In this document: piece after piece, positions 1-8,506 of the stretch
Numbering within the stretch: the first letter of the stretch is position 1
Layout: each line of letters begins with the position of its first letter
Assembly (NCBI GenBank): GCA_020403045.1
Contig: JADBYK010000073.1
Location: 1 to 50,756 of the forward strand
Direction of reading: 5' to 3'
Length of the DNA: 50,756 nt
From: Cytophagales bacterium
GTDB lineage: Bacteria; Bacteroidota; Bacteroidia; Cytophagales; Cyclobacteriaceae
Translations under genes and position numbers: made by a program
Notes under the pieces: model-generated
Seen by the model: only the letters and a program-made list of their open reading frames with translations
Database searches by the model: none
Told to the model about the DNA's origin: nothing

Positions 1-218
1 ATGCAATGCTGACGGTACTGTCAGCATTGCATAATTGACGAATGAAAATCAACGATTTAGCCCCAAGTAAGAAAACCAAGTTGGTGATTTTCATTGTCAG
101 GTCAGACGATAAATGTCTGACTCTGACCGAAAGCGTCACGCGGTTTAACCTTGACATCCGCCTCAGGCGGATCGTCAACCCCCTGGGCAAACTATGCTTT
201 CCTAATGCATAGTTTGGG
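1..218 (-). mobile_element. MITE-like repeat, copy A (cut by window edge)
   Basis: Incomplete minus-strand copy of a ~226-bp repeat also found at 8671-8897, 19384-19609 and 50567-50756. Read on the minus strand it begins CCCAAACTATGCATTA at 218 and runs to base 1. Comparison with the complete copies shows that only the last 8 bases (AATCTGGG) are missing. Four of the five family hairpins are intact; the first is slightly mismatched. The flanking TTTAT at 219-223 equals the target duplication of the 19384 copy and contains the stop codon of the neighbouring oxidoreductase gene. ORFs across it are by-products of the repeat. Confidence 0.85.
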
Positions 219-219
219 T

Positions 220-1212
220 TTATAGCTGAAAAACAATCTTCCCAACCTTGTTCGATTTGGTGATATCCGGGAACGACTCCACCATTCTTGAAAAAGGTCG
301 AATAGAATCTACCATTGGGCGAAGTTGATGCTTCTCTACAAACGCAATCATATCTACAAATTCCTGATCGTTGCCCATGGTAGTGCCAATGAGTGAGAGC
401 TGATTCCAAAACATGCGGTACAAATCAATCTTCGCGGGGAGCCCGTTGGTAGCACCATAGAAAACAATTTTACCCAACGGTCGTAATACTTTTATGAAAT
501 TATTCAATTGATCGCCACCTGCGCTGTCTATCACCAAATCAAAACCTCCTCTTGTTTTCCACAACTCTTCAAAGTTCACCTGTTTGCGATAATTGTAAGC
601 ACCCTTCGCGCCTAACTTCAACGCCTTCTCAATCTTTTCATCACTGCCTGACGAGACATACACATTGGCACCAGCCGCTTTGGCAAACAAAAAAGCAAAC
701 TGAGCTACTCCCCCACCAAACCCGGTGATGAGAACGTTCTGCCCGGTGCGTAAGCCTCCTTTTCTAAACAAGGCGCGATAGGCAGTGAGTCCGCCCAATG
801 GCAACGCTGCAGCCTGCAAAAAATCCAGGTGTGCGGGCTTGCGGTGAATGCGATCAAGAGAAACAGAAATGTATTCGGCAAACGTACCATTGACCGGCAT
901 ACCTAACACGGAATACTTTGAAGACTGAACCTCCGGGTCAGGACCCCAGTCGATATTGGGATTAATGATGACCTCGCTACCAACCCATGATTTATCTGCT
1001 TCATCAAAAACTTGTTCTACCACTCCTGCTCCGTCCGACCCGAGAATACCTCCAAATTTAATGTTGGGGTATTTCCCTTCGCGAATCCAGTCGTCTCTTC
1101 TATTGAGTGCAACGGCTTTCATTTTTACCAACACTTTTCCCGGACTCAAAGTGGGTATGGGTAGGTCTTTGAGTTCAATCTGTCCGGGACTACTTAGTAC
1201 GAGAGATTTCAT
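220..1212 (-). CDS. MDR-family zinc-type alcohol dehydrogenase / quinone oxidoreductase-like protein
   Basis: A 330-residue medium-chain dehydrogenase/reductase, probably a cytosolic NAD(P)H-dependent oxidoreductase; the substrate cannot be told from sequence. The N-terminal GroES-like domain runs to about residue 125. It is followed by a Rossmann domain with a glycine-rich nucleotide loop (TGFGGGVAQFAF, about residues 163-174) and the GAKGAYNYR segment typical of this superfamily. The structural-zinc cysteine cluster of classical alcohol dehydrogenases is absent, which favours the quinone-reductase-like branch. The ATG start is preceded by a conserved leader block shared with the serine hydrolase gene at 19614-20951. 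The TAA stop lies within the TTTAT that borders repeat copy A. It appears to be transcribed alone. Confidence 0.85.
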   Translation of the reverse strand: MKSLVLSSPGQIELKDLPIPTLSPGKVLVKMKAVALNRRDDWIREGKYPNIKFGGILGSDGAGVVEQVFDEADKSWVGSEVIINPNIDWGPDPEVQSSKYSVLGMPVNGTFAEYISVSLDRIHRKPAHLDFLQAAALPLGGLTAYRALFRKGGLRTGQNVLITGFGGGVAQFAFLFAKAAGANVYVSSGSDEKIEKALKLGAKGAYNYRKQVNFEELWKTRGGFDLVIDSAGGDQLNNFIKVLRPLGKIVFYGATNGLPAKIDLYRMFWNQLSLIGTTMGNDQEFVDMIAFVEKHQLRPMVDSIRPFSRMVESFPDITKSNKVGKIVFQL

Positions 1213-1229
1213 GTGTTATTAATTTTTTT

Positions 1230-1269
1230 AAGGCCACGTGGAATCGTGAATCTAGTTATCATACCGTTT
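1230..1269 (-). promoter_or_regulatory. Conserved 5' leader block, copy 1
   Basis: Two blocks upstream of the oxidoreductase start also occur upstream of the serine hydrolase at 19614-20951. On the plus strand, block one is TAAGGYCACRTGGAATSG and block two TTATYATACCGTT; spacing between them differs by 3 bases in the two places. The distance to the start codon is nearly the same (18 versus 20 bases). This copy contains the palindrome CCACGTGG. A shared operator or promoter is an inference; the similarity is directly visible. Confidence 0.45.
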
Positions 1270-1404
1270 AGTTCAGAGTATGTAAATAGCGATTTCGTGG
1301 GCAACTCAGCCATGATCAAAATACGCTATCAGTTCAGGTAAGTAAACACAGATTTTGAAATTATATTGTCTGACACGATCCAAAAGAACCCCTTAGTTCA
1401 GTGT

Positions 1405-3954
1405 CTAAAAAGGAGTTTCATCATCCGGCCGGACTGCGGGTGGCGGATCATTGCGGAACGTATTTACCCTGCTCTCGCGGGTGATACTACTCATCGGGAT
1501 CATGCCATCCGGTGAATCGTAGTCGGCAAACTTGGTGTACTTGCCGATGAATTTCAACTTCACGTTCTCTAACGATCCATTCCGATGCTTGGCAATAATA
1601 ACTTCGGCCATACCCTGAGTAGGCATGCCTTCTTCATCAACTGTAATTTTATAATATTCCGGTCGATACAAAAACATTACGATATCGGCATCTTGCTCGA
1701 TAGAACCGGATTCACGTAAGTCAGAAAGTTGAGGTCTCTTATCTCCTCCCCTCGTTTCAACACCCCTGCTTAATTGCGACAATGCAATCACCGGCACGGA
1801 TAACTCTTTGGCAATACCCTTGAGTGCTCGTGATATAGAAGCAATCTCCTGCTCGCGGTTGCCGCCCATCTCTCCTTTCATTAATTGCAAATAGTCGATT
1901 ACAATCAATTGAATGTTGTGCTCTGCTTTCAGTCTACGGCACTTGGCACGAAGCTCCAGAATAGATAATGCGGGTGTATCGTCAATAAATATCGGTGCGC
2001 TGGACAGGCGCGTTGTTTTGGATACTAATTGCTGCCATTCAAAATCCGCCAGGTTTCCTTTCTTGATTTTGTCTGATTCCAGTTCGGCTTCTGCTGAGAT
2101 TAGTCGATTGACCAATTGAAGAGAGGCCATCTCTAATGAAAAAATCGCCACCGGGAAATTAAAGTCGACAGCCGCATTGCGCATTGCCGAGACAATAAAT
2201 GCCGTGTTATGCGTTACCGTCATATCTTCCAGAAGGAATAGTCGATTGCCATCTATTTCAAAACCATAGTAATCATCTAGTTTATCAAACTCAACTTTTA
2301 TACCTGTATGCCTCCAATCTATGAATGATTCTCTTTTTCGTGCTTTCTTTCTTTCAATACGAGCAGGTATCGAATCTATGTCGCCACTCAGCCGAACCCG
2401 ATAAACTTCTGTTTCAAACCCAATTTCTTTGATTGACGCAGTTTTAGAAACGAGCGAGGTCTTGAAACCCAGCGAGTCGCATAAAAATTTGATTTGTTTG
2501 GCAAGCGCTTTACTTTTTTGAGTGATCTCGTAAACATGATACTCATCGCTATAGTGCCCATCTGAATCAATTAGCCCGGCCAACAACTCCAATCTATTTT
2601 CACGGGTATTGATCAAAAAATCATCAGGGATGTGTTTATTCTCTAATAAATTCAGCTCGTTAAGCGTGCCCTGAACCGAATAGAAATCTTGCTTGCCCTG
2701 AAAACCTTTAGTAATTGCATAGTTATTTGTTCGATTCTCCTGCTTGTATTCAACCAACTCAAGCTGAAGTTCTTCCGCATATTGCCCTAAGAATTCGATC
2801 ACTTCTTTGTCCTGATTGGTAATTCTTGAACTATACGAATGACCATCGCCCAGCCATAAACCCAAAAAATAAGGATTCAACGGAAGATGCTTTTCTTTAA
2901 ACTCAACTGCGACTTTATAGCCTTTATAATTCGATTTGAACTTATCCGATTTCGGTAGGTAGTCTCTCACTTCAATATTCAGTACTTCTCCATGCTCGTG
3001 ATTCCCTTCTCTTCTGCTTCTTTTTAGCGAGAGAATATGTGATTCGTTTACCCGGTAGGAGATACCATGATTCTGATGAACCCAATACATGTTTTCTCTG
3101 CCCCTTGTAGTCGATAGAACAGTGCGAGGGGTGGAGTCATCTCCCATTAATAGCTCCCCTGGTTTTACATCTTCCACATTTTGAAGTGTACCATCAAACA
3201 TCAATACCTTCGTGCCTTTGCCCAAACATTTACCCATTCCGGGTCTTGCCGCAATGATAACCAAGTCAGATTTTTGCCAGCCAGATGTCACCCGATCCAA
3301 TCGAGAGAAGCCGCTGGGCACACCCGTCAATCCATCTTTATGGTTTTTCTTTTCCTGCAGTTCCTGAATCGCCCGATACATCAACGACTTCATGTTGTCG
3401 TAGTTCTTGCGCAGGTTGGTATCTGAAATTTGAAAAATGGATTGCTCCGTTTTGTCGAGCAACTCAAATACATCGGTGGTATCTTCATACGCATCTTGAT
3501 GCATCTGCGAGGCAATCTGAATCAAATCACGTTTGATGGCCATCTCGATGATGATACGCGCGTGGTATTCGATGTTGGCTGCTGAACTGACTTTAGAAGT
3601 AAGTTCGGCAATATAATAGGCGCCTCCCACCAATTCCAGCTTAGCATTTTTGCGCAGTTGAGCAACCACCGTTCGCATGTCGACTGGTTCAGTGGCTTTA
3701 AATAGGTCGATGATGGCGTTGTAAATCTCTTTGTGCTGCTCGGTGTAAAAGTGATCTGGGCGAAGAAACTCCACCACCGCGGTGAGCGCATTTTTCTCCA
3801 ACATGAGGGCACCAAGAATGGCTTCCTCTAAGTCAATCGCCTGAGGGGGTAACTTGCCCAAACTTCCTGAGATATCTCTCACAAGTAATTTGGACTTGTT
3901 GCCCATTCCGCTCATGGCAGAACCTAACCTCACTGGCGATGACCGCTGCTCCAT
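1405..3954 (-). CDS. dnaB: Replicative DNA helicase DnaB with an in-frame intein
   Basis: An 849-residue precursor. Removing residues 243-583 (the intein) leaves a 508-residue DnaB of normal length. The N-terminal DnaB domain begins at LPPQAIDLEEAILG. The RecA-like helicase core has the Walker A loop ARPGMGK-TAF, interrupted between Lys and Thr. Its later motifs, around VIDYLQLM and SGSIEQDADIVMF, are uninterrupted. DnaB is the hexameric helicase that unwinds DNA at the replication fork and recruits primase. The reading frame starts at 3954, but ATG at 3915 (MSGMGNKSK) gives an N-terminus more like relatives and may be the real start. Helicase function should require splicing, because the nucleotide-binding loop is split. 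Neighbouring genes are unrelated. Confidence 0.95.
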   Translation of the reverse strand: MEQRSSPVRLGSAMSGMGNKSKLLVRDISGSLGKLPPQAIDLEEAILGALMLEKNALTAVVEFLRPDHFYTEQHKEIYNAIIDLFKATEPVDMRTVVAQLRKNAKLELVGGAYYIAELTSKVSSAANIEYHARIIIEMAIKRDLIQIASQMHQDAYEDTTDVFELLDKTEQSIFQISDTNLRKNYDNMKSLMYRAIQELQEKKNHKDGLTGVPSGFSRLDRVTSGWQKSDLVIIAARPGMGKCLGKGTKVLMFDGTLQNVEDVKPGELLMGDDSTPRTVLSTTRGRENMYWVHQNHGISYRVNESHILSLKRSRREGNHEHGEVLNIEVRDYLPKSDKFKSNYKGYKVAVEFKEKHLPLNPYFLGLWLGDGHSYSSRITNQDKEVIEFLGQYAEELQLELVEYKQENRTNNYAITKGFQGKQDFYSVQGTLNELNLLENKHIPDDFLINTRENRLELLAGLIDSDGHYSDEYHVYEITQKSKALAKQIKFLCDSLGFKTSLVSKTASIKEIGFETEVYRVRLSGDIDSIPARIERKKARKRESFIDWRHTGIKVEFDKLDDYYGFEIDGNRLFLLEDMTVTHNTAFIVSAMRNAAVDFNFPVAIFSLEMASLQLVNRLISAEAELESDKIKKGNLADFEWQQLVSKTTRLSSAPIFIDDTPALSILELRAKCRRLKAEHNIQLIVIDYLQLMKGEMGGNREQEIASISRALKGIAKELSVPVIALSQLSRGVETRGGDKRPQLSDLRESGSIEQDADIVMFLYRPEYYKITVDEEGMPTQGMAEVIIAKHRNGSLENVKLKFIGKYTKFADYDSPDGMIPMSSITRESRVNTFRNDPPPAVRPDDETPF
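2206..3228 (-). other. Intein with LAGLIDADG homing endonuclease in the DnaB Walker A loop
   Basis: This is a class 1 intein of 341 residues. Cys1 (codon 3228-3226) follows GMGK. The last residues are Val-Thr-His-Asn (codon 2208-2206), and Thr is the first C-extein residue. The N-terminal splicing block is CLGKGTKVLMFDG, and the block B histidine is in NESHIL near residue 64. A two-motif LAGLIDADG endonuclease is present: FLGLWLGDG at about 121-129 and LLAGLIDSDG at about 215-224, both keeping an acidic residue. Block F is YYGFEIDGNRLFLLEDM. All splicing residues are present and the frame is open, so it is probably active in splicing. The endonuclease may also be active, but that needs testing. 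Confidence 0.95.
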
Positions 3955-4073
3955 ACTTCGTGGTTGTTGGTATTGAGTTGCTTTTTTTAGAAGGACAAAC
4001 GTATTGTTTTAACAGTTCACATCTATTCACAATCGAACCCCAAAGTTATTAACACCACTCAACCAAAGTAATT

Positions 4074-4111
4074 ATTCTGAATTCAGAATTTAGAATTTAG
4101 CATTCAGAATT
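4074..4111. repeat. Short palindrome and direct repeats of ATTCAGAATT
   Basis: A 16-bp perfect palindrome, ATTCTGAATTCAGAAT (4074-4089), overlaps two direct copies of ATTCAGAATT (4081-4090 and 4102-4111), with TTTAGAATTTAG between them. It lies in the gap between the divergent dnaB and AGCS symporter genes. It could be an operator for either gene. Simple AATT-type repeats of this look are common between genes in Bacteroidota, so function is uncertain. Confidence 0.4.
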
Positions 4112-4156
4112 GTTTTTGCCTAAATTTATGAACTGAAATGATTTAAGACCTTCCTA

Positions 4157-5560
4157 ATGAACGAGTTAATCAGCAACATCGCAACCGGAGTTTGGACTCC
4201 CATCTTATTTCTTTTGATTCTCGGAGGGGTGTTCTTCTTCATCTACTCACGCTTCATTCACTACAAATATTTCTTTCATTCGATTGCAATTCTGAAGGGC
4301 AAGTTTCACAACCCAAATGACCCGGGACAAATCAGTCCCTACGAAGCACTTTCTACCGCTTTGGCTTCTACCGTTGGCATGGGCAATATTGCCGGTGTGG
4401 CAGCAGCCATTAGCATTGGGGGACCAGGAGCACTTTTCTGGATGTGGGTAACCGCTTTTGTTGGAATGTCTACTAACTTCTTCACCAGCACAATATCGGT
4501 GATGTATCGAGGGAAAGATTCCAACGGTATAATTCAAGGAGGCCCCATGTACGTAATCCGCGAAGCACTCGGTAAACCATTTTATCCGCTTGCTGTATTG
4601 TTTTGCCTATGTGCAATGATCGGATGCTTGCCGATATTCCAAGCGAATCAACTTACTCAGGCCATCGTTGATATCGGTATTGATTCACCGGAAATAAAAG
4701 CGGCCTCATTTTCATTAGCAGGTATTGAAGTTAACATCGCAAAGTTTGTGATTGGTATTGTTTTAACCATCATTTCAGGAGTTGTAATTATCGGTGGAAT
4801 TCAACGCATTGGAGTTTGGGCCGGAAAGATGGTTCCACTCATGATTGTAATTTATTTTTTCTCTGTAGTAGCGATTCTGTTAATCAACTTTGACAAAGTG
4901 CCGCATTATTTTGCCCTGATTATAACAGATGCTTTTGCTGCCACCAATTATCATGGAAGTCCGGCATTAGGCGGAATGGTGGGAGGCCTTATTGTGGCAG
5001 GCGTGCGCAGAGCCTCTTTTTCAAATGAAGCAGGGATTGGAACAGCACCGATGGCATTAGGAGCCTCTCAAAGTTCTGAACCAGTTCGCGAAGGATTGGT
5101 TTCTATGCTCAGCCCGGCCATTGATACGTTACTGGTTTGCACCCTTACCGCACTCGCTATTTTAGTTACGGGTGTGTGGGATGTAGAAGGTACTCGTGGG
5201 CTAGGTGTTACACTTACCGCCAATGCCTTTCACACCGCCTTGCCCGGTATAGGAAAATACTTACTATTACTTTGCGCATTCTTTTTTGCGATCACTTCAC
5301 TCTTTTCCTATAGTTATTATGGGAACAAGGCTCTTTCATTTTTGGTGGGTGTAAAAGCTGCTCGCTACTATGATTATTTTTATCTAGGCACCATTATTTT
5401 TGGAGCGATCGTATCAATGAATTTAGTAATAAACATCATTGACATTGCTTATGCCCTGATGGCTATCCCAACAATGGTATCTGGATTTATCCTTGCACCT
5501 AAGGTACTAGTCGAGGCGAGATCCTATTTTAAACGAATGAAGGAAGAAGGTAAATTGTAA
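4157..5560 (+). CDS. AGCS-family alanine/glycine:cation symporter
   Basis: A 467-residue polytopic inner-membrane protein of the AGCS family, which imports alanine or glycine with sodium. Hydrophobic segments are spread over the whole length. Family landmarks include the ALASTVGMGNIAGVA segment near residue 70, IIQGGPMYVI near 125 and SNEAGIGTAPMALG near 290. Length matches the family. The start codon is 4157, divergent from dnaB with a gap of about 200 bases holding the palindromic repeat at 4074. The stop is one base from the stop of the convergent gene on the other strand. Substrate preference among small amino acids is not readable from the sequence. Confidence 0.93.
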   Translation: MNELISNIATGVWTPILFLLILGGVFFFIYSRFIHYKYFFHSIAILKGKFHNPNDPGQISPYEALSTALASTVGMGNIAGVAAAISIGGPGALFWMWVTAFVGMSTNFFTSTISVMYRGKDSNGIIQGGPMYVIREALGKPFYPLAVLFCLCAMIGCLPIFQANQLTQAIVDIGIDSPEIKAASFSLAGIEVNIAKFVIGIVLTIISGVVIIGGIQRIGVWAGKMVPLMIVIYFFSVVAILLINFDKVPHYFALIITDAFAATNYHGSPALGGMVGGLIVAGVRRASFSNEAGIGTAPMALGASQSSEPVREGLVSMLSPAIDTLLVCTLTALAILVTGVWDVEGTRGLGVTLTANAFHTALPGIGKYLLLLCAFFFAITSLFSYSYYGNKALSFLVGVKAARYYDYFYLGTIIFGAIVSMNLVINIIDIAYALMAIPTMVSGFILAPKVLVEARSYFKRMKEEGKL

Positions 5561-5561
5561 A

Positions 5562-7007
5562 TCAGCCAACTAGCCCTTGCTCTTTTTGCTTAAGCGGGTA
5601 GTCAAACAGACCCTGATCTTTGATCGCTTCTTCCACCTTATGTGGAACAAACTTTTCCCAGCCAGATTCGCCCTTGCGAATCATCGCCAATACATTGTCC
5701 GAGATGATATTCAAATTGGCAACATTTGCATCGTGGATGTCCTCAAGCTTATTGCTATCCATCAAATAGCGAAAAAGGTTCTTCAAATTGGGAGGGAGAT
5801 CCGTTTCAAAATCCTTTAAAGTAAACAAACTTCCGTCTTTTCGTAAGGCAGGGTAAATGTATAATTTAATGTTAGTGCCGAACAAGGATGCGAAGCACTC
5901 CAAAATTCCACCGCGCAGGTTTTCATATGTCTTTTCGTCAAACACTTTTTGCAGTGCATAGATGCCCATCACCATACCTGTCTTTCTGCCTTTGGTGATC
6001 TTGGACAAATAATCGACAAGGCGGTAATACTCAAAATAATTGGATACCATCACATTTTGTCCCAACGAGCAGACAATATCCGCGCGATGCAGAAAGTCTT
6101 TTTCATCGATTGCACCTTCTGCACTCAAATCGTTCAATGTCAACTCTGTTATCGTAACGATTTTAGAGCGGTCTACATCGGGCTCGTTTTTAAAATGCCT
6201 TCTGGACGTAAGTAGCATGTCTACATTGACGTGTGTCACCGGGCGAAATCTTCCGCGCAATACCAATACATTCTTCTTGTAAAGGTATTCAGAAGGTTGC
6301 ATGACTTGCCCATCTGGTCCGAACATTGCTGCTTTGGTCAAGCCATTCTTCACCAACTTAAGCGCCATCAATCGATTATCCACATGGCCAAAATCAGGTC
6401 CGTGGATACGAAACATGTCTACCTCCATTCTCCGAATGGTTAGCCCATCCAGCAAAGACGAAATGATTTGCTCTGGCTCTTTGAGAAACATACAGGCATA
6501 GAGGAGATTGACACCTACAATACCCAACGAAACTTGCTGTTGCAGCGGATCATTGTCATGCATCTTTACGTGAATCACGCAATCATTCGGCTCAGCCTTT
6601 GGTGTCAGTTGAAACCGCAACCCAATCCATCCATGGCCTTGGTTGGTGCGATCGAAATTCAATACTTCTACCGTATCTGCAAACGCAAAAAAACGTGTCT
6701 CTTCAATTCGATGAGGCAATCGTTCAGGAAGCAAAGGGTACTCATGCGCCAACATTCTCATCAACCGATCTTCGCACACGTAGCGATCGCCAACTCCATA
6801 AATTGCATCCGAAAATTTCATGTCATACGCTGACATCGTTTTGGCGATGGTTCCTGAAGCTCCACCCACTTTGAAAAAATTAGCAGCTACTTCTTGCCCG
6901 GCTCCTATTTCGGCAAACGAGCCGTAGATAGATTTGCTAAGATTTATTCGTAGTGCCTTTTCTTGCGTGGTTAACTTTTTTGCCTCTTCCATCCTATTGC
7001 TATTCAA
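5562..7007 (-). CDS. Conserved protein of unknown function
   Basis: A soluble 481-residue protein with no signal peptide or membrane segment that I can see. It resembles, from memory, a conserved family also found in cyanobacteria, sharing a start like KALRINLSKSIYGSFAEIGAGQEVA, a segment GTIAKTMSAYDM and a tail like VEEAIKDQGLF. I know no established function and database labels for such proteins vary, so none is assigned. The strongly conserved FAEIGAGQEVA-FF-VGGA-GTIAKT stretch near residues 31-58 looks like an active or binding site. It is convergent with the AGCS symporter (stops one base apart) and divergent from the NSS symporter (about 90 bases). The ATG at 7007 or the one at codon 5 could be used. 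Confidence 0.75.
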   Translation of the reverse strand: MNSNRMEEAKKLTTQEKALRINLSKSIYGSFAEIGAGQEVAANFFKVGGASGTIAKTMSAYDMKFSDAIYGVGDRYVCEDRLMRMLAHEYPLLPERLPHRIEETRFFAFADTVEVLNFDRTNQGHGWIGLRFQLTPKAEPNDCVIHVKMHDNDPLQQQVSLGIVGVNLLYACMFLKEPEQIISSLLDGLTIRRMEVDMFRIHGPDFGHVDNRLMALKLVKNGLTKAAMFGPDGQVMQPSEYLYKKNVLVLRGRFRPVTHVNVDMLLTSRRHFKNEPDVDRSKIVTITELTLNDLSAEGAIDEKDFLHRADIVCSLGQNVMVSNYFEYYRLVDYLSKITKGRKTGMVMGIYALQKVFDEKTYENLRGGILECFASLFGTNIKLYIYPALRKDGSLFTLKDFETDLPPNLKNLFRYLMDSNKLEDIHDANVANLNIISDNVLAMIRKGESGWEKFVPHKVEEAIKDQGLFDYPLKQKEQGLVG

Positions 7008-7095
7008 TTGTAAATATCCATGTTAATGTCACCAATTACAACGTTTTTTTGTTGCTACGTGTTTAACGAGTATTTTGCCGCAGAAATTTACGTAT

Positions 7096-8475
7096 ATGGC
7101 AAACAGAGGAGGCTTTTCAGGAAGAATAGGATTCATCTTAGCGGCTGCTGGGTCTGCTGTAGGATTAGGTAACATCTGGCGGTTTCCATATCTCGCAGGA
7201 ACTAATGGCGGAGCAGGCTTTTTACTGATTTACCTGATCTGTATCTTATTGCTCTGCTTTCCTGTAATGGTGGGTGAAATTGCCATCGGCCGAAAAGCGG
7301 GCACAGACGCTTATGGCTCCTATCAAAAACTTGGGGGCGGTAAGTGGGGATACCTGGGTCTATTCGGTATACTTGCCGGCTTTTTTATTCTGTCTTTCTA
7401 CAATGTGGTAGCCGGCTGGGCCTTTGGTTATTTTCTAGAAATCTCTTTTGGCGATCTGCTTACTCACCAGAATCTAGGCCAATTTTTTGGCGAGTATGTG
7501 AATAATATTGGCCCTTTGTTCCTCTTTTCTTTGGCCTTCATGGGACTCACGGCCTTCATTGTTTCTCAAGGAATAGCAAAGGGAATCGAAGCGGCAAACA
7601 AGATCATGATGCCGGGACTCTATATCATTCTTATTGGACTTATCATTTATAGCCTAACATTGCCCAATGCTATGGCGGGAGTCGAATTCTATTTGGTACC
7701 TGATCTGAATGAAATTACACCGCGCACGATTTTCTACGCTTTGACGCAGGCCTTCTTTTCGCTTTCACTCGGCATGGGTGCGTTGATTACCTACGGCTCA
7801 TATGTTGGTAAAAATCAAAACATCGTTTCCTCTGCAGCCGTTATTTCAATTGCTGACACATCGGTCGCATTTCTCTCCGGACTGATGGTGTTTCCGCTGG
7901 TGTTTTCTTTAGGTGCCGAGCCGGGCCAAGGGCCTAAACTCATTTTTGTGATCTTGACAGAAGCCTTTCAAAATATGGGGCCTATTATGGGACGAATTGT
8001 CGGTGGGTCATTTTTCCTTTTGATTTGTTTTGCGGCCCTTACATCAACCATTTCGCTGTTGGAAGTTCCGGCTGCCTACTTAGTTGATCAGAAAAAGTTA
8101 CCCAGGAAGCCGGTGGTGTGGGGTATTTCCGCGTTGATATTTATCTTCGGGCTACCTAGTTTGTTTAGCCAGGGTATTGTACCTTTTTTGAATAAGCTGC
8201 CTGTTCATAATTCACCCGATTTTCTGTCCTTTGTCTCTGACATGTGTGATATTAGCTTGACAGTAGGTGCCTGCTTTATGTGTTTCTTCATTCGCAATAG
8301 ATGGAAAATCGGCAACTTCAATGACGAACTGGCGTTGGGCAACCCAAGCTTTTTCGGCTCGTCCATCCAGACCTATATTAACTTTGCCATCAGTTGGGTC
8401 TGTCCGGTGTTACTAAGTATTCTATCGATACTTGTTATTGTCGATAAATTTTTTGGTTTAGAGCATCTGTTCTAG
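7096..8475 (+). CDS. Sodium-dependent transporter, NSS (neurotransmitter:sodium symporter) family
   Basis: A 459-residue LeuT-fold sodium symporter in the inner membrane, probably for an amino acid. The family signature is at the N-terminus: AAAGSAVGLGNIWRFPYLAG, which in LeuT contributes to sodium and substrate sites in the unwound part of TM1. About 11-12 hydrophobic segments follow, including SLSLGMGALITYGSYV near residue 225. Many bacterial NSS proteins have 11 rather than 12 helices, and the length fits. A TTG seven codons upstream is possible, but the ATG at 7096 places MANRGGF directly before the signature as in relatives. It is one of two sodium/amino-acid symporters here, on either side of the unknown gene at 5562-7007. 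Confidence 0.93.
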   Translation: MANRGGFSGRIGFILAAAGSAVGLGNIWRFPYLAGTNGGAGFLLIYLICILLLCFPVMVGEIAIGRKAGTDAYGSYQKLGGGKWGYLGLFGILAGFFILSFYNVVAGWAFGYFLEISFGDLLTHQNLGQFFGEYVNNIGPLFLFSLAFMGLTAFIVSQGIAKGIEAANKIMMPGLYIILIGLIIYSLTLPNAMAGVEFYLVPDLNEITPRTIFYALTQAFFSLSLGMGALITYGSYVGKNQNIVSSAAVISIADTSVAFLSGLMVFPLVFSLGAEPGQGPKLIFVILTEAFQNMGPIMGRIVGGSFFLLICFAALTSTISLLEVPAAYLVDQKKLPRKPVVWGISALIFIFGLPSLFSQGIVPFLNKLPVHNSPDFLSFVSDMCDISLTVGACFMCFFIRNRWKIGNFNDELALGNPSFFGSSIQTYINFAISWVCPVLLSILSILVIVDKFFGLEHLF

Positions 8476-8506
8476 CAGAGGCAAATTCAAAAAAAAGTCT
8501 ATTTCT

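Noticed and set aside
3181-3536. Overlapping ORFs opposite dnaB
   Set aside because: They lie antisense to the conserved helicase core and have no start signals or family motifs.
4074-4111. CRISPR-like array
   Set aside because: Only two short copies without spacers of equal length. No CRISPR array or cas gene was seen anywhere in the window.
6468-6833. 121-residue ORF opposite the unknown gene
   Set aside because: Antisense to a long conserved coding region; composition typical of a shadow frame.
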